From: Mycoplasma iguanae
GTDB lineage: Bacteria; Bacillota_I; Bacilli_A; Mycoplasmatales; Metamycoplasmataceae
DNA: 64,000 bases
Reading direction: 5' to 3'
NCBI RefSeq assembly: GCF_024722375.1
Contig: NZ_CP102734.1
Coordinates: 443,346-507,345 of the forward strand
Shown: positions 32,127-42,711 of the stretch, piece by piece
Position numbering within the stretch: the first letter of the stretch is position 1
How the letters are laid out: the number at the start of each line of letters is the position of its first letter
Translations under genes and position numbers: made by a program
The notes under the pieces: model-generated
What the model was told of the DNA's origin: nothing
Seen by the model: the letters and a program-made list of their open reading frames with translations, nothing else
Database searches by the model: none

Positions 32127-34511
32127 TTATTTAACTTTGAATAATTCTGATTCTTTTGAAACTTTTGAATCAAATTTAGCATCAATAACTTTTGATAGTG
32201 AAGAATCTGCATTAACAACAATAATGACATCAGTAGAAGGAGCATTTTTTCTTACAAATTCTAAATCAACTTCAGCCAATAAATCACCTTGTTTAACTTT
32301 TTGACCTTGTTTAACTTTACTTGTAAATCCTTTACCATTTAAATTAACTGTATCAATACCGATGTGAACTAATAAACTCACACCTTCTTTACTTTTAATT
32401 CCATATGCATGACCTGTAGGAAATACAACTTCTAAAGTACCACTTATTGGCGCAAAAACTTGAGCAACTTTTGCTTTTTTATCAAATTCTACAACTACTC
32501 CGTCACCCATCATGTTTTCAGAGAAAACACCATCATTTAATGATTCTAATTTTTTCAATGTTCCTTTTTCAACTACAGAACTAACTGAAATAATTTTACC
32601 ATCAGAAACAATCGAAGATTTTTGTACAGTTGTTTCTACAGGACTACCGGTTGATGAAGATAATTTTGCACCTTTTAATGATTTAATTTTAGAATTAAAT
32701 TGTTCTGCTTGAGGTCCAAAAATTGCTTGTACGTGATTTGCACCAACAAATTTTACACCAGCAGCTCCTGCAGCTTTTAATTTAGCTTCTGAAACTTTTG
32801 ATCTATCTTTAATATCATATCTTAATCTTGAAGCACAGTTATTAAAGTTAATAACATTTTCTCATCCACCCATACCTTCAACAATTAATGATAATTGTGG
32901 ATTAAGTTGGTTTTCAGAATTGTTTTTAGCATCAAAATCTCTTCTTGTGAATAATTTAGTATTTTCACCTCTACCAGGTGTTTCTAAATTTCTTAGTTTG
33001 ATTACATAGTAGAATACAAAGTAATAAATAGGAACATATCCAGCACCTATTGCTAAATATCATCAGAAATTTGTTCCTTTTTGTACAGGAATAATTCCAT
33101 AAATAACTGTATCTAGAATTCCTCCTGAGAATGTCATACCCATGTGAGCACCCAAAATATTCATTAACATGAATGAAATAGCTGCCATAATAGCATGGAA
33201 CCCTCAGAACATGTAAGGAGCTAAGAATAAGAATGTAAATTCAATAGGTTCTGTAACTCCTGTTACAAATGATGTAACAGCTGAAGGAATAACTGTACCG
33301 GCTGCCATTTTACGATTTTCTTTAGGAGCAGCCATAATCATAGCTGCAGCTGCAGCAGGTAAAGCAAATTGCATAAATGAGTATTTACCTTGCATGTATC
33401 TACCCACTTTAATACCTAATTCACTTGCAACAAATTCAAATAATGGTTTACTTTGTAAAGCATCACCTGTAGCTGCTGTTTTATATGAAATTGAGTTAAA
33501 AGGTGATTTCAATAAAAGAACTGAAATATATGAATCACCAACAACTTCTGTTCCTTGTGCTGATTCAGCTGATAATCATTTTAATAAATCAGTTGAAGCA
33601 TCTAAACTATTTCCTGACACTTCACTTCATCTTTGTAATGATTCTAGCACATTTCCACCGACTGATGTATATCATAATGGTGAATAGAATGCGTGGTGTA
33701 ATCCAAAAGGAATTAGAGATCTTTCAATATAACCAAATATTAATGACTCTACACCAGCAGGAGATTTTCCTAATAAAATACCAAAGTTATTAAGTCCAAC
33801 TCCAACTCATGGTCAAAAAATTAAGAATAAGAATGCCAATGGCACCATAAATAAAATAACCATAAGTGAAACAAATCTTTTACCACCAAAAAATGAAATG
33901 ATTTGAGGTAATTGAATTGTGTGAAACTTGTTGTATGTTCATGAAACAATTAATCCAACAAGAATCCCTCCAAAAATAGAGGTTTGTAAAGAAGTAATAC
34001 CTAAACTAGATCCTACTACACTTTTCATTGCAATAGGGTCTCTACCAGCTCCAGTAAATAGTATTTCTCAACCATCTAATGCAACTGTTTTTGTTTCATC
34101 ACCCACTGTTTCTATTTTGGTTGGATGACTAATAAAACCTTGTTGAATAAAGGAAAAAGTTAAATAACCGATAATTGCAGCAAAAACTCCAACACCAGCT
34201 TCTTCACTATAAGCTACAACAAAGGCGGCAGCAAATACCAAAGGCATAGCGGCAAAGACGGGACTACCTAAATTTTCGATAAATTTACCAAATCTTTGTA
34301 AGTGAATCATGCTACCTGTAGGATCTTGTCCCGCTAAAGAAGCGATGGTCGCACCAACACCTAAGAATAACCCAGCAATGGCCATAAGAGAGATAGGAAG
34401 CATAAATGCTCCTGAAAGCTTAGATAAAAATAGTTTTAATTTACTATTTCCACCTCTAGCTTTTACACTCTTATGATCATCACTAAATTTTTGTTTTTTA
34501 GCAAGTGTCAT
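32127..34511 (-). CDS. ptsG: PTS glucose-type transporter EIICBA
   Basis: Single-chain sugar permease and kinase of 794 residues in the order IIC-IIB-IIA. The IIC membrane domain (about 1-495) contains IPFGLHHAFYSPLW and TGVTEPIEFTFLFL, the latter with the conserved Glu of the sugar site. IIB shows INFNNCASRLRYDIKD with the phosphorylated Cys. IIA shows SLLVHIGIDTVNLNG with the active His. Glucose is most likely; N-acetylglucosamine is possible because the IIC families are close. The ATG at 34511 follows AAAGGTTTTTT; the ATG at 34526 has no Shine-Dalgarno sequence. Trp codons are mostly TGA. Confidence 0.95.
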
Positions 34512-34577
34512 AAAAAAACCTTTCATAAAATTTTGTTAAAATAAAACATAAAAAAACTTATTTTTATGTCTAAACAA

Positions 34578-34583
34578 ATTATA
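34578..34583 (-). promoter_or_regulatory. -10 box of the PTS EIICBA gene
   Basis: TATAAT on the minus strand, with a start site expected near 34571. The leader would open directly with a 9-bp hairpin (34546-34569). Confidence 0.5.
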
Positions 34584-34686
34584 ACTTTTTTTAAAAAATA
34601 ATTCAAAAAAAACGGATTTTTTTGATAATTTTATTAATAAATTTGAACTAAAAAAAGAAATTTTAAGCAATTTATTAAAAATCAAT

Positions 34687-34716
34687 AAAAAATCAGCAAT
34701 TTAAATTGCTGATTTA
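34687..34716 (-). terminator. Terminator of the tRNA cluster
   Basis: AAATCAGCAAT/ATTGCTGATTT stem followed by T residues on the minus strand, about 20 nt after tRNA-Leu(TAG). Confidence 0.82.
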
Positions 34717-34736
34717 AAATGGTCTATCTCTAGAAA

Positions 34737-34821
34737 TGGTGCGCAAGGAGGGACTTGAACCCTCACGCCGTGAAGCACTAGAGCCTAAATCTAGCGTGTC
34801 TGCCAATTTCACCACTCGCGC
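34737..34821 (-). tRNA. tRNA-Leu(TAG)
   Basis: Acceptor GCGCGAG/CTTGCGC, anticodon loop ATTTAGG, long variable arm, T-loop TTCAAGT, encoded CCA. Last gene of the minus-strand cluster. Confidence 0.96.
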
Positions 34822-34825
34822 AAGA

Positions 34826-34880
34826 TACGTTTCTGAGGATTTGAACCTCACAACCATGTAGTTGTTACCTTTTTAACGTA
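34826..34880 (-). pseudogene. Degenerate tRNA-like element (D-arm missing)
   Basis: On the minus strand a good T-arm (TGAGG-TTCAAAT-CCTCA) and a 3' acceptor-like half (GAAACGTA) are preceded by an ACAAC/GTTGT stem with a 6-nt loop, but there is no D-arm, the 5' acceptor pairs only over about five bases, and TCT replaces CCA. It is about 55 nt long. It sits between tRNA-Thr and tRNA-Leu(TAG), a place held by tRNA-Lys in related mollicute clusters. Probably a decayed tRNA gene. Confidence 0.55.
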
Positions 34881-34882
34881 AA

Positions 34883-34958
<76 letters not shown>

Positions 34959-34960
34959 AA

Positions 34961-35036
34961 TGGTGGAAGATGAGGGGCTCGAACCCACGACCCTCGCCTT
35001 GTAAGGGCGATGCTCTCCCAACTGAGCTAATCTTCC
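34961..35036 (-). tRNA. tRNA-Val(TAC)
   Basis: Acceptor GGAAGAT/ATCTTCC, anticodon loop CTTACAA within CGCC/GGCG, T-loop TTCGAGC, CCA encoded. Confidence 0.97.
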
Positions 35037-35041
35037 AATAC

Positions 35042-35117
35042 TGGTGACCCATACGGGACTCGAACCCGTGAATGCATGGATGAAAACCATGTGTGTTAAC
35101 CGCTTCACCAATGGGCC
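35042..35117 (-). tRNA. tRNA-Glu(TTC)
   Basis: Acceptor GGCCCAT/ATGGGTC, anticodon loop TTTTCAT between CATGG and CCATG, T-loop TTCGAGT, CCA encoded. Confidence 0.97.
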
Positions 35118-35121
35118 TCTA

Positions 35122-35196
35122 TGGCGCCGATTACAAGGATCGAACTTGTGACCAACTGGTTAACAGCCAGCTGCTCTACCGCTGAGCTAAATCGGC
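35122..35196 (-). tRNA. tRNA-Asn(GTT)
   Basis: Acceptor GCCGATT/AATCGGC, anticodon loop CTGTTAA, discriminator G, CCA encoded. First gene of the cluster Asn-Glu-Val-Thr-(degenerate)-Leu. Confidence 0.97.
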
Positions 35197-35240
35197 ACAT
35201 AAAGGTTTGTAGTGTTTGCATTTGTAAATTGTGCTTTTGA

Positions 35241-35246
35241 ATTATA
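35241..35246 (-). promoter_or_regulatory. -10 box of the tRNA cluster
   Basis: A perfect TATAAT on the minus strand about 45 nt upstream of tRNA-Asn. Confidence 0.6.
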
Positions 35247-35468
35247 CATTATTTTCAAAAAAATCAATATCTTTTTGATTTTTCTTTAAAAAAATGTAAT
35301 AAAAAAATAATTTAATATTAAAAGCTTTGTTATTATAACTTTATTTTTTATTTTCTTAAACAAAAAATAAAAATTCTAGTACTAAAAAGTGATTTTTTAG
35401 CTAAAAATTTTGTAAAAAAAATAATTTTGTGTTATTTATACAAAAATTCATGTATATATAAAATTAGC

Positions 35469-35489
35469 AAAAAAAAAAAAAAAAAAAAA
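35469..35489 (+). repeat. A21 homopolymer at the surface-protein promoter
   Basis: Twenty-one consecutive A, ending 12 nt before a TATAAT box. It covers the place where a -35 element would lie. Slippage here would change promoter geometry. Confidence 0.9.
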
Positions 35490-35501
35490 GTGACATTTTT
35501 G

Positions 35502-35507
35502 TATAAT
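35502..35507 (+). promoter_or_regulatory. -10 box of the large surface-protein gene, 7 nt before the ATG
   Basis: A perfect TATAAT between the A21 tract and the ATG at 35515. No Shine-Dalgarno sequence fits in the 7-nt gap, so the transcript would be leaderless. Confidence 0.6.
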
Positions 35508-35514
35508 TTTCTTT

Positions 35515-38500
35515 ATGAAAAAAAATAAAAAGATAGTAACCGCTTTTTTAGGAATTTGAAGTGTATTAGTTATTTCAACAGCTATTGCTGTTCCTTTAGC
35601 TTTTAACTATAAAAAAAGCCCATATAGCGATTTAAATAGTTTTGCTCAATCATCTCCTATCAAAACTAATGTGGTTAATGTTTCTTCAACAGAAGTTAAA
35701 CTTCAACTAAATGATTTAGATGATTTTGTAAATCATATTTTGACATTGGAATACTGACAATCTAATGTTGCCCAAAACACAAATAATAATGCAAATACAA
35801 AGGCGTTAACTAAAAAACTTTCTGTATATATTACTAATGAAACTAAAGAAATTTTAATTGGTAATTTAAGTCCAGACAATATTTACTCATTAGAAATTTC
35901 CTCAGGTGAAAAAGTTTTAAATTTAACTAACAATAATAAGTTAACTAAAACTTTAGAATTTAGCACTTTTAATAAGCCTGAAATTTACGCAACTTCAACA
36001 AATACAACCATTTCCATTACTTCGAGTAAATTAAATAAACAATTCTTAAAGTCTAATATTGTAATTATGTACAAAAAGTACAATACATCAGCAGATGCTC
36101 CAGAAGATTATTTAAAGTCTGTTAAAGGTATAGTTTCTGTCGATGAAAAAGAAAATGAAAATCCTGACTATATCATTACTGGTGTTATTCAGGATTTAGA
36201 AAAAGGTGAACCATACGTAGTTTACTTACAAATTGAGGGACAAAGTTCATACTTTGCAGACCCAATTATTGTTTGAACTAAAGGTGGTACACCTTCTTTT
36301 GTAACTCCTGATTGAAGAACTTTTACAATTGGAATACAAGCATCATTAGGTGGAATAGAAGATTACATCATTCATAATGATGATAAATCAAAATTCTTTT
36401 TACGTTACTGAGTTGAAGGTGAAACAGAAAAAAAATGAAAAGAAATTGATCTCAAAGATATTTCAGATGGTGCTTTCATTTTTCTTAAAGACTTAAAACC
36501 AGATACAAAATACGGTTATGAAGTTGTTCAAAGTATAGACGGTCAAGATGATATTATTTGGGATAAATTTAAAACTTTTATCACCAAACTAGAACCAACT
36601 GCTCAAAATGTAGATAGAGATTTACATGATTCATTTGCTCCTAGAGATACATCAACTCCAATAACTCCATCTCAAACTGTTTGAGTTTCATCTAAAAGAG
36701 CTAAAATTCAATTTGGTAATATCGATACAACAACAGTAGAAGGAGCTATTCCTTCCCAAGAAGATATTAGAAAAGGAAGAAATGACGATTTAATCGCTAT
36801 TTTAATTCCTGCTCCAGCTGAAGGTCAACCTTTAGATTGAAAATCAGCTGATGCTATAAGAACTTCACTAATTAATGGTGAAGTGAATACTAATATATCA
36901 GGTCCTGGTAAACATTATTTACAGTTATTTAATAAATATGATACAAACTTTGAAGCACCTTTTTTAGAAACACCAATCGAATTTATAGCACCAGATTTAT
37001 TTAAAATTGAAACCAAAGAAAATGTCAATAAATCTAAACTAGAAATTAAAGTAAGTGGAATAAATAATGTAAAATCAAATGAAGTGGCTCTTATTTGAGA
37101 ACCTAAAGATAATACAGATGAATCAAAAAGAAAGGTTGTTTTAATTAATGATCCTTCAAAAGATTTTACATATTTAATTGAAGACTTAGAACCTGATACC
37201 CAATATGATATTAAAGTTGTTCCTACTTTAAAAAGCTTAAGTACTAACTGGGATAGTTTTGGAGAAGCTAAAGCTTCTACAGAACCTTTTATTTACGTAA
37301 ATAAAATAGCCGCCAAAATTTCCGATCCCATTACTACAATTGATCTTAAAGGTTTTACAGAAAAAACTGGTTTAATAGGTAAGCCGCTGAAATTACAATG
37401 AAAAACTGGTGAGGATAATTATGATAATAATAAAGAATTTGTTTTTACGGCAAATAGTAATGAAATTAACAATGGCGATTATTCTTTAAAATTACCATTA
37501 ACAGCTTTAAAAGAAATTAATCAAAATGAAGATATTGAATTTAGAATTGTTAGCCAAGATGATACAAATAATTGAGATCAACTGCAAAAAGGTGATAAAA
37601 AAATAAGATTCAAGGAAACAATCTATAAATTTACTGCCGTAGAGCGTTATTTATTTGATGCTAACTTAGTAGAATGACATTTACCTTTAAATGTTAAAAG
37701 AGCTACTTCTTGAGGGGCAGGTCAAGGATATACATCTGAACAATCTGGTGCAGAGAATTGAGGGAAAACACCAAAAGGCGGTGGAGCCGTAGATGGTGAT
37801 TTATTTACTGAATTAGCTAAAGAAGAAGAAGAAGAAGAAGAAGAAGAAGAAGAAGGCGGAACCGCACGAACTGTCTACTTTTATGGCGCTCCAGCTATAA
37901 GTCCTGGTGAATGAGTACAAATGTACCAATATTTAGCTTTCAAAGGCAGTGAAGAACAAAAAAATGCTTTTATTAAACAATTTCAAATGGCACTTTGAAA
38001 CAATGTTAAATATGTACCCAATAAAGATAATGTATCTGCTTCACTGCAACAATTTGCAATTCTTCCATTTGCTACAAAACATAAAAGAACTCGTCAACCA
38101 CAAGAAAACCCATTAAGAAATTATTGAAACCCTGGTGTTTTATCAGCTGTTATAGGTAATATTAGATCTAATAAAGAACCAGATTATCAATACTATACGC
38201 TACAATTTATTGATTCAAATAGTAAACACTTTTTATCAATTGAATCATTTAAAAATGCAATCAAATATCAATTAGAAAAGATTACTAAAAATGGTTTTAA
38301 CTATCGTAATGCATATATTAAAAATCCAATAGGTGGCGAATTAAAAGAATTTTATGCTTCACAAATAGATTCTATTAAAAAATTAAAAGCTTTTTTAAAA
38401 TTGGCAGATTTATTAAAATCTAATCAAAATTATCAATATGCTATAGCTGATGAAAATGATACTGATGCAGAGAAAAATATTTTTGCCAATGATGTTGAAG

Positions 38501-39816
38501 GAAGACTTTATTTCAAAGTTAAAGCAACTAAGAAAGCTACTAGCAGAAGCACAAGTCCAGATACAGCTCAAGAAAGTTTTAGCTACTGAACTTATCTTGA
38601 TGGATTTAAAAAAGCTACAGAACCAATTAAACCGAGTGATGTTTACATTGCAAGAAGGAATGATTCTTTAGCTACTGCGCTTATTTTAACTACAGAATAT
38701 GCAAAAATAACTGATGCTGATCTGAAAAAACAATATATTAATGAACATTTCATTGTTAATGTTCCAAGTATTTTTGATTGAGAAGTTGAATCATTAACTA
38801 TAAATAACAATCAGAAAAATCCAGGTGAAGCAGTTAATGCAAAAATTAAAATCAAACCAAAAGCAGAAGTGCATGCAGGTACATACAAAAATAAACAAGC
38901 AAAAGCAGCAACTAGCTTAACTGAACAAATTATTGAACGAAATAATATAAGAGTAGTAAAAACGGTAGATCCCGTTGATGATGATATGACTATTTCCTTT
39001 ACATTTCCTAATTTACCTACACCTGAACCTCCCGCTGCGACAAGTCCAGCACCTGCATCAGCTTCAGGTAGTTCCGATGATACAGCACCTGACAGTGCAG
39101 ATACTACAGAACCAGCAGCAGCTCCAGCTCCAGCAACTGCAACTTTAACATCAGATCCAATTGATTCAGGAACTGCTGCAGCAGAGCCAGCTCCTGCTCC
39201 TAGTCCAGCAGATTCAAGTGGTACAGCAGATTCATCAAGTACTGTTGTTACGACAAGGCCTACAGTAATAACTGAAACAGAAGAACAAAAAAAAGAACGA
39301 ATGGCTAAAATGAAATCTAAACAGGTTTCTAATATAAAATCACAAGATGGAACAGAAACACATCGTGGTGTTGTTTTATACAACCACACCTATGATAGGT
39401 TAATTATTCAATTCAAAGAAGCAAACATTAAAAAAACTAATGGTGATAGTAGTGAATATGATAAACTTGTGAAAAAATTTGTCGATGCTTTAAAAGCAGA
39501 TACTGAATTAAAAAGTGAAATGTCAGGTAAAAAACTTTATATTCGTACTGCACTACAAGCTCCTTTTACAGCTCCAACATCAAACAAGCGAACTAATACA
39601 GATGGTGAACAAATCGATGTACTGGAAGCTATTGGAGGTACAGCTGATAAAGATAGTTTAGATCCAACAAAATTTGATTTTTTTGTTTCAACCTCTACTT
39701 ATAACAGTGAAGATGATTTTGAAAAACAAATCAAAGAAATTATCGACCAATATGGAGCTTTATATAGTCCTAAAAAAGAAGTTTCTCCATCAACTCCAGC
39801 ACCTGCTACTACTTAA
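35515..39816 (+). CDS. Large surface protein with Fn3-like repeats and A/P/S/T-rich linker
   Basis: A 1433-residue protein with an N-terminal signal anchor (MKKNKKIVTAFLGIWSVLVI, hydrophobic to about residue 30) and no lipobox, so presumably exposed on the cell surface. Repeated edge motifs of the fibronectin-III type recur in the first half: NLSPDNIYSLEI, DLKPDTKYGYEVVQSI and DLEPDTQYDIKVVPTL. An uninterrupted run of 11 Glu (GAA repeats, 37822-37854) is followed by a Gly-rich joint. Residues about 1175-1250 form an Ala/Pro/Ser/Thr linker of much higher GC than its surroundings, after which a compact Lys-rich domain and a PSTPAPATT tail follow. I know no function; adhesion or antigenic variation is a guess. 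TGA encodes Trp throughout. Confidence 0.85.
37822..37854 (+). repeat. (GAA)11 in-frame trinucleotide repeat
   Basis: Eleven GAA units encode Glu11 in the surface protein. Changes in copy number keep the frame and would alter only length. Confidence 0.95.
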
Positions 39817-39835
39817 TAAGATCCAACTAAAAAAA

Positions 39836-39870
39836 ATAAAAAAACACCAATTTATAGTGGTGTTTTTTTA
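39836..39870. terminator. Bidirectional terminator between the surface gene and the DUF2779 gene
   Basis: Stem AAAAACACCA/TGGTGTTTTT with A and T runs on either side, 20 nt after the surface-gene stop. It also includes the stop codon of the convergent gene. Confidence 0.85.
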
Positions 39871-41789
39871 TTTGAAGAATGTGTTTTGTATAAATATTTA
39901 ACAAAATCAAAGATCATAATCATTGCCATAACATCATTTTCACAATATTTTTTCAATGATTGTACTTTGTAGTTATTTCACTCCTGATCACCAATAGCAC
40001 CTAAATAACGGTTAATGGCACTATTCATTGCCATTAAACCATTTTGGATTTCTAATGATTTATAAGGTACTATTTTGTGCTTTAAGGGAAAATTATGTTG
40101 AGTAATATATTTTTCGATCTTTTTAATACTCGAAAAACCTTTTAGTTCATATAATAGTACAGTTGAAAGATCTGTAGTTTGATCTTTTTTACTAAAGATA
40201 TCTAGTAAATCTAATGTATTATCAATAATATGATCTACCATCATTTTGTACTTTGAACTATTTAGAACTTCATGGTAATCATCAACGTTTTCAATCAAAC
40301 AAACCATTGATTTTAAACGAGTTAACTCATAAGCCTTATTGTAAACAATAAACTTATGAGCTTTATTACTATAAAGTTTTTTAATCATCTCTCTAAAAGT
40401 ATCCAAAGAAATTTTTAAAGGATCGTAAACAATATTTTCCTTTTGAAAAATTTCATCATTTTTAGTTTTAATAATAGAAACTTGAAATACTATTTGCTCA
40501 TAGGGATAAGTATTATCTAAAATAGCAAAAGGCATGGAAAAACCTTCAAAATCATATCAAACTAAGATTTCATCTTTTCTTGATAAAAGATCAATATAAG
40601 ATTTTAATTTTTTTAAATTAAAATGATTTTCTTTTAAAATGATTTTTTCTAAAGTAGGTGAAGATATGTTATTAGATTTTAAAAAAGCAATTAATTCTTC
40701 TGGATTATTTACTAAATCTAGCCCATTATATTTTTTTTTATTCTCAATATATTTTAAGATTTGTTGAAAATTTAAAATATTTCCCGAAATATTAGCAATT
40801 TCAGGATGTAATTTTTCTATTAGCAGATTTGCATATTTGTTACGTCCAAATAAAGTATCATCTTTTTCTGTTAGATCAGTAAAACTTTCTTGTTTTTGAG
40901 CTTCATTAATAATATTAATTACATTATCAATTGATTCAAAAAAGTAGCTCGATTTGCAATCTGGTCCATTATTTCTGCAAAAATTATGATTCTCAATTGC
41001 AGAAATAATGGAAAAAGCATTTTCATCACAAGTTAAAGTCTCATTATTAAAATTACCAAATTGATAAAAGCATTTTTTCATATAAGCTGTCAAGTGATTT
41101 TCTTGCTTTAGCTTATATGATATTGTTTTTTTACCTTTTCCGACCCAAGCAGAAAAGATTTCAGCAATTTCAATTTTTTTAGCTTGATATTTATCAATAA
41201 TATCTAAAATAAACAATGAATAATTTTCTGCATGATCTTTGGTAGCTTTTTTAGTAATTCAATAATCTCAAAAAGCTTTTGCATATAACTTTACTTTTGT
41301 TGAAGTTGATAAAACAAAATTAGAAACTTTTTTTTCTAAAGGAAAATAAACACTAGGAAAAGCTAGGGCATTTTTATATTGAAATACGGCAAAGAAAATA
41401 ACTTCGTATTTACCAGAATTAATTGCTTCTGCTGTTTCAATTACTGCGCCTTGGGCATTTTTAGATTTAATAAAATAAACTTTTTCTGGATCATATCTTT
41501 TTTTAATATGATTAAACATCGCTTCTTTAATGAAATTAAAAGCATTTTGATTACTTTCTACAAAAGAAGGAGGATTTTCTTCTGTAGAAAAATCTAATAC
41601 CAATGAAGATCACATTTCTTTTAGAAGTTGATCTTCATCCAAATTTTCACTTATATAAGTTTCTTCATATTCACTAGTTCAATTTGATTTAATTGTTTCT
41701 TGAGCATTTAAATCATGTCAAATAAAATATTCCTGAGAAGTTAAATAAGCTAAATACTGGCTAAACCTTATTAATTTATTTTCCTTCAT
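39852..41789 (-). CDS. DUF2779/UU173-like protein with exonuclease-type C-terminal domain
   Basis: A 645-residue cytosolic protein of a type common in mycoplasmas. The N-terminal third resembles a RecB/Cas4-like fold (a VIFFAVFQYKNALAF strand pair followed by LSTSTKVK), where the expected catalytic Asp and E-x-K seem replaced. A middle region has several Cys (KKCFYQF, TLTCDEN, FCRNNGPDC) that could bind a metal or Fe-S cluster. The C-terminal domain looks like a DEDD exonuclease: VWYDFEGFSMPF (D-x-E) and KKYCENDVMAM (Y-x-x-x-D). Its start overlaps the upstream nuclease gene by 14 nt, so both act together, perhaps in DNA repair or RNA decay (inference). Confidence 0.75.
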
Positions 41790-42603
41790 CTGGTTTGTAT
41801 TTTCCTTGTTTTTCTCATTTAACTAGTAACTGTTTCATTTCTTCTTCATTGCTGCAATCTAATCAATCAAGTAATTCTCCATCTAAATAATCATTATATT
41901 GGGGAGAAATACCTGATGTGGTATGTTTAATATATCATTCTTTTACTTTCTCAATATCATCTATTACTTGATCTTTATTCACAGTATATTTAAATGATTT
42001 CAATTTTCTTTTTTTAATTGGGTATGTTTCAGGATTGATATAATCTTCTTCTTTTAAAAAAGTAGCAACAATAAAAAAAGTTTCCACACCCATTAAATAG
42101 CTATAAAGTTGAGCCTGCTTTTGATAACTAATTGGTACTCCCTGGCTTAATCAACTATCAAACTTTTTTTCTTGTGCTGTTTTAATTTCTAGTAAATACT
42201 TTTTACTTTCAATAAATCCATCAGGAATACCACCAATAATGGGATCTTGACCTGCAAAATAATCATAGTTGTAATCTGCTGGATTAAAACGTTTAATTGG
42301 TTCAGCAAGTTTTGATTCTAAAATTTCTAATACTTTAGGTTCAATTATCACTCCAGCTTTAATATATTTTTCATCTAAAATTGGCATTCCTAATCATGAA
42401 ATTTTTACAAATGCAGCAAATTCTGATTTGTATTCATCTGTTTTTAAAACTTCTGAAATATTTGAACCACCAATTTTTTTAAAACCAAATTTTCCTCAAA
42501 GCTTTTTTTCTAAAAGCATTTTGTGGAATTCTGGTTTTAAATGTAATGTTTTGGTTTCCTTATCAATAAAATACTCGCGTTTGTTGTAAAAATGCCTTTT
42601 CAT
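41776..42603 (-). CDS. Putative PD-(D/E)xK nuclease (YqaJ/MAGa7180-like)
   Basis: A 275-residue protein. The nuclease core is recognisable from IGGIPDGFIESKKYLLEIKT, which fits D-x(n)-E-x-K of YqaJ/lambda-exonuclease-type enzymes, preceded by a helix EPKVLEILESKL and followed by YQKQAQLYSYLMGVETFFI, the usual helix with Q-x-x-x-Y. Such proteins degrade or trim DNA ends. The 3' end overlaps the DUF2779-like gene by 14 nt, so the two are translated as a pair. The start ATG at 42603 has only an AAAAGGA-like Shine-Dalgarno sequence. Confidence 0.78.
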
Positions 42604-42675
42604 AAATAAATCCTTTTGCTTTTGACTGTTCTTAATATAATGTAAATTTTAACTTTTTCTAAGAAATAAAAATGA

Positions 42676-42703
42676 AAAATCACAACATTTTAGTTGTGAT
42701 TTA
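42676..42703 (-). terminator. Terminator after fruK
   Basis: Stem AAATCACAAC/GTTGTGATTT with a 6-nt loop and a T-rich tail on the minus strand. Confidence 0.82.
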
Positions 42704-42711
42704 AATATTTT

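Larger units (their letters stand above)
35197..35514. other. Intergenic region with two divergent promoters and an A21 tract
   Basis: It holds the minus-strand TATAAT of the tRNA cluster (35241-35246) and, on the plus side, the A21 tract and -10 box of the large surface-protein gene. The rest is AT-rich with no coding frame. Confidence 0.6.

Noticed and set aside
38811-39389. Minus-strand open frame of 192 codons inside the large surface gene
   Set aside because: It arises from the same kind of low-complexity linker on the other strand, in a region where the plus-strand frame runs through 4.3 kb.
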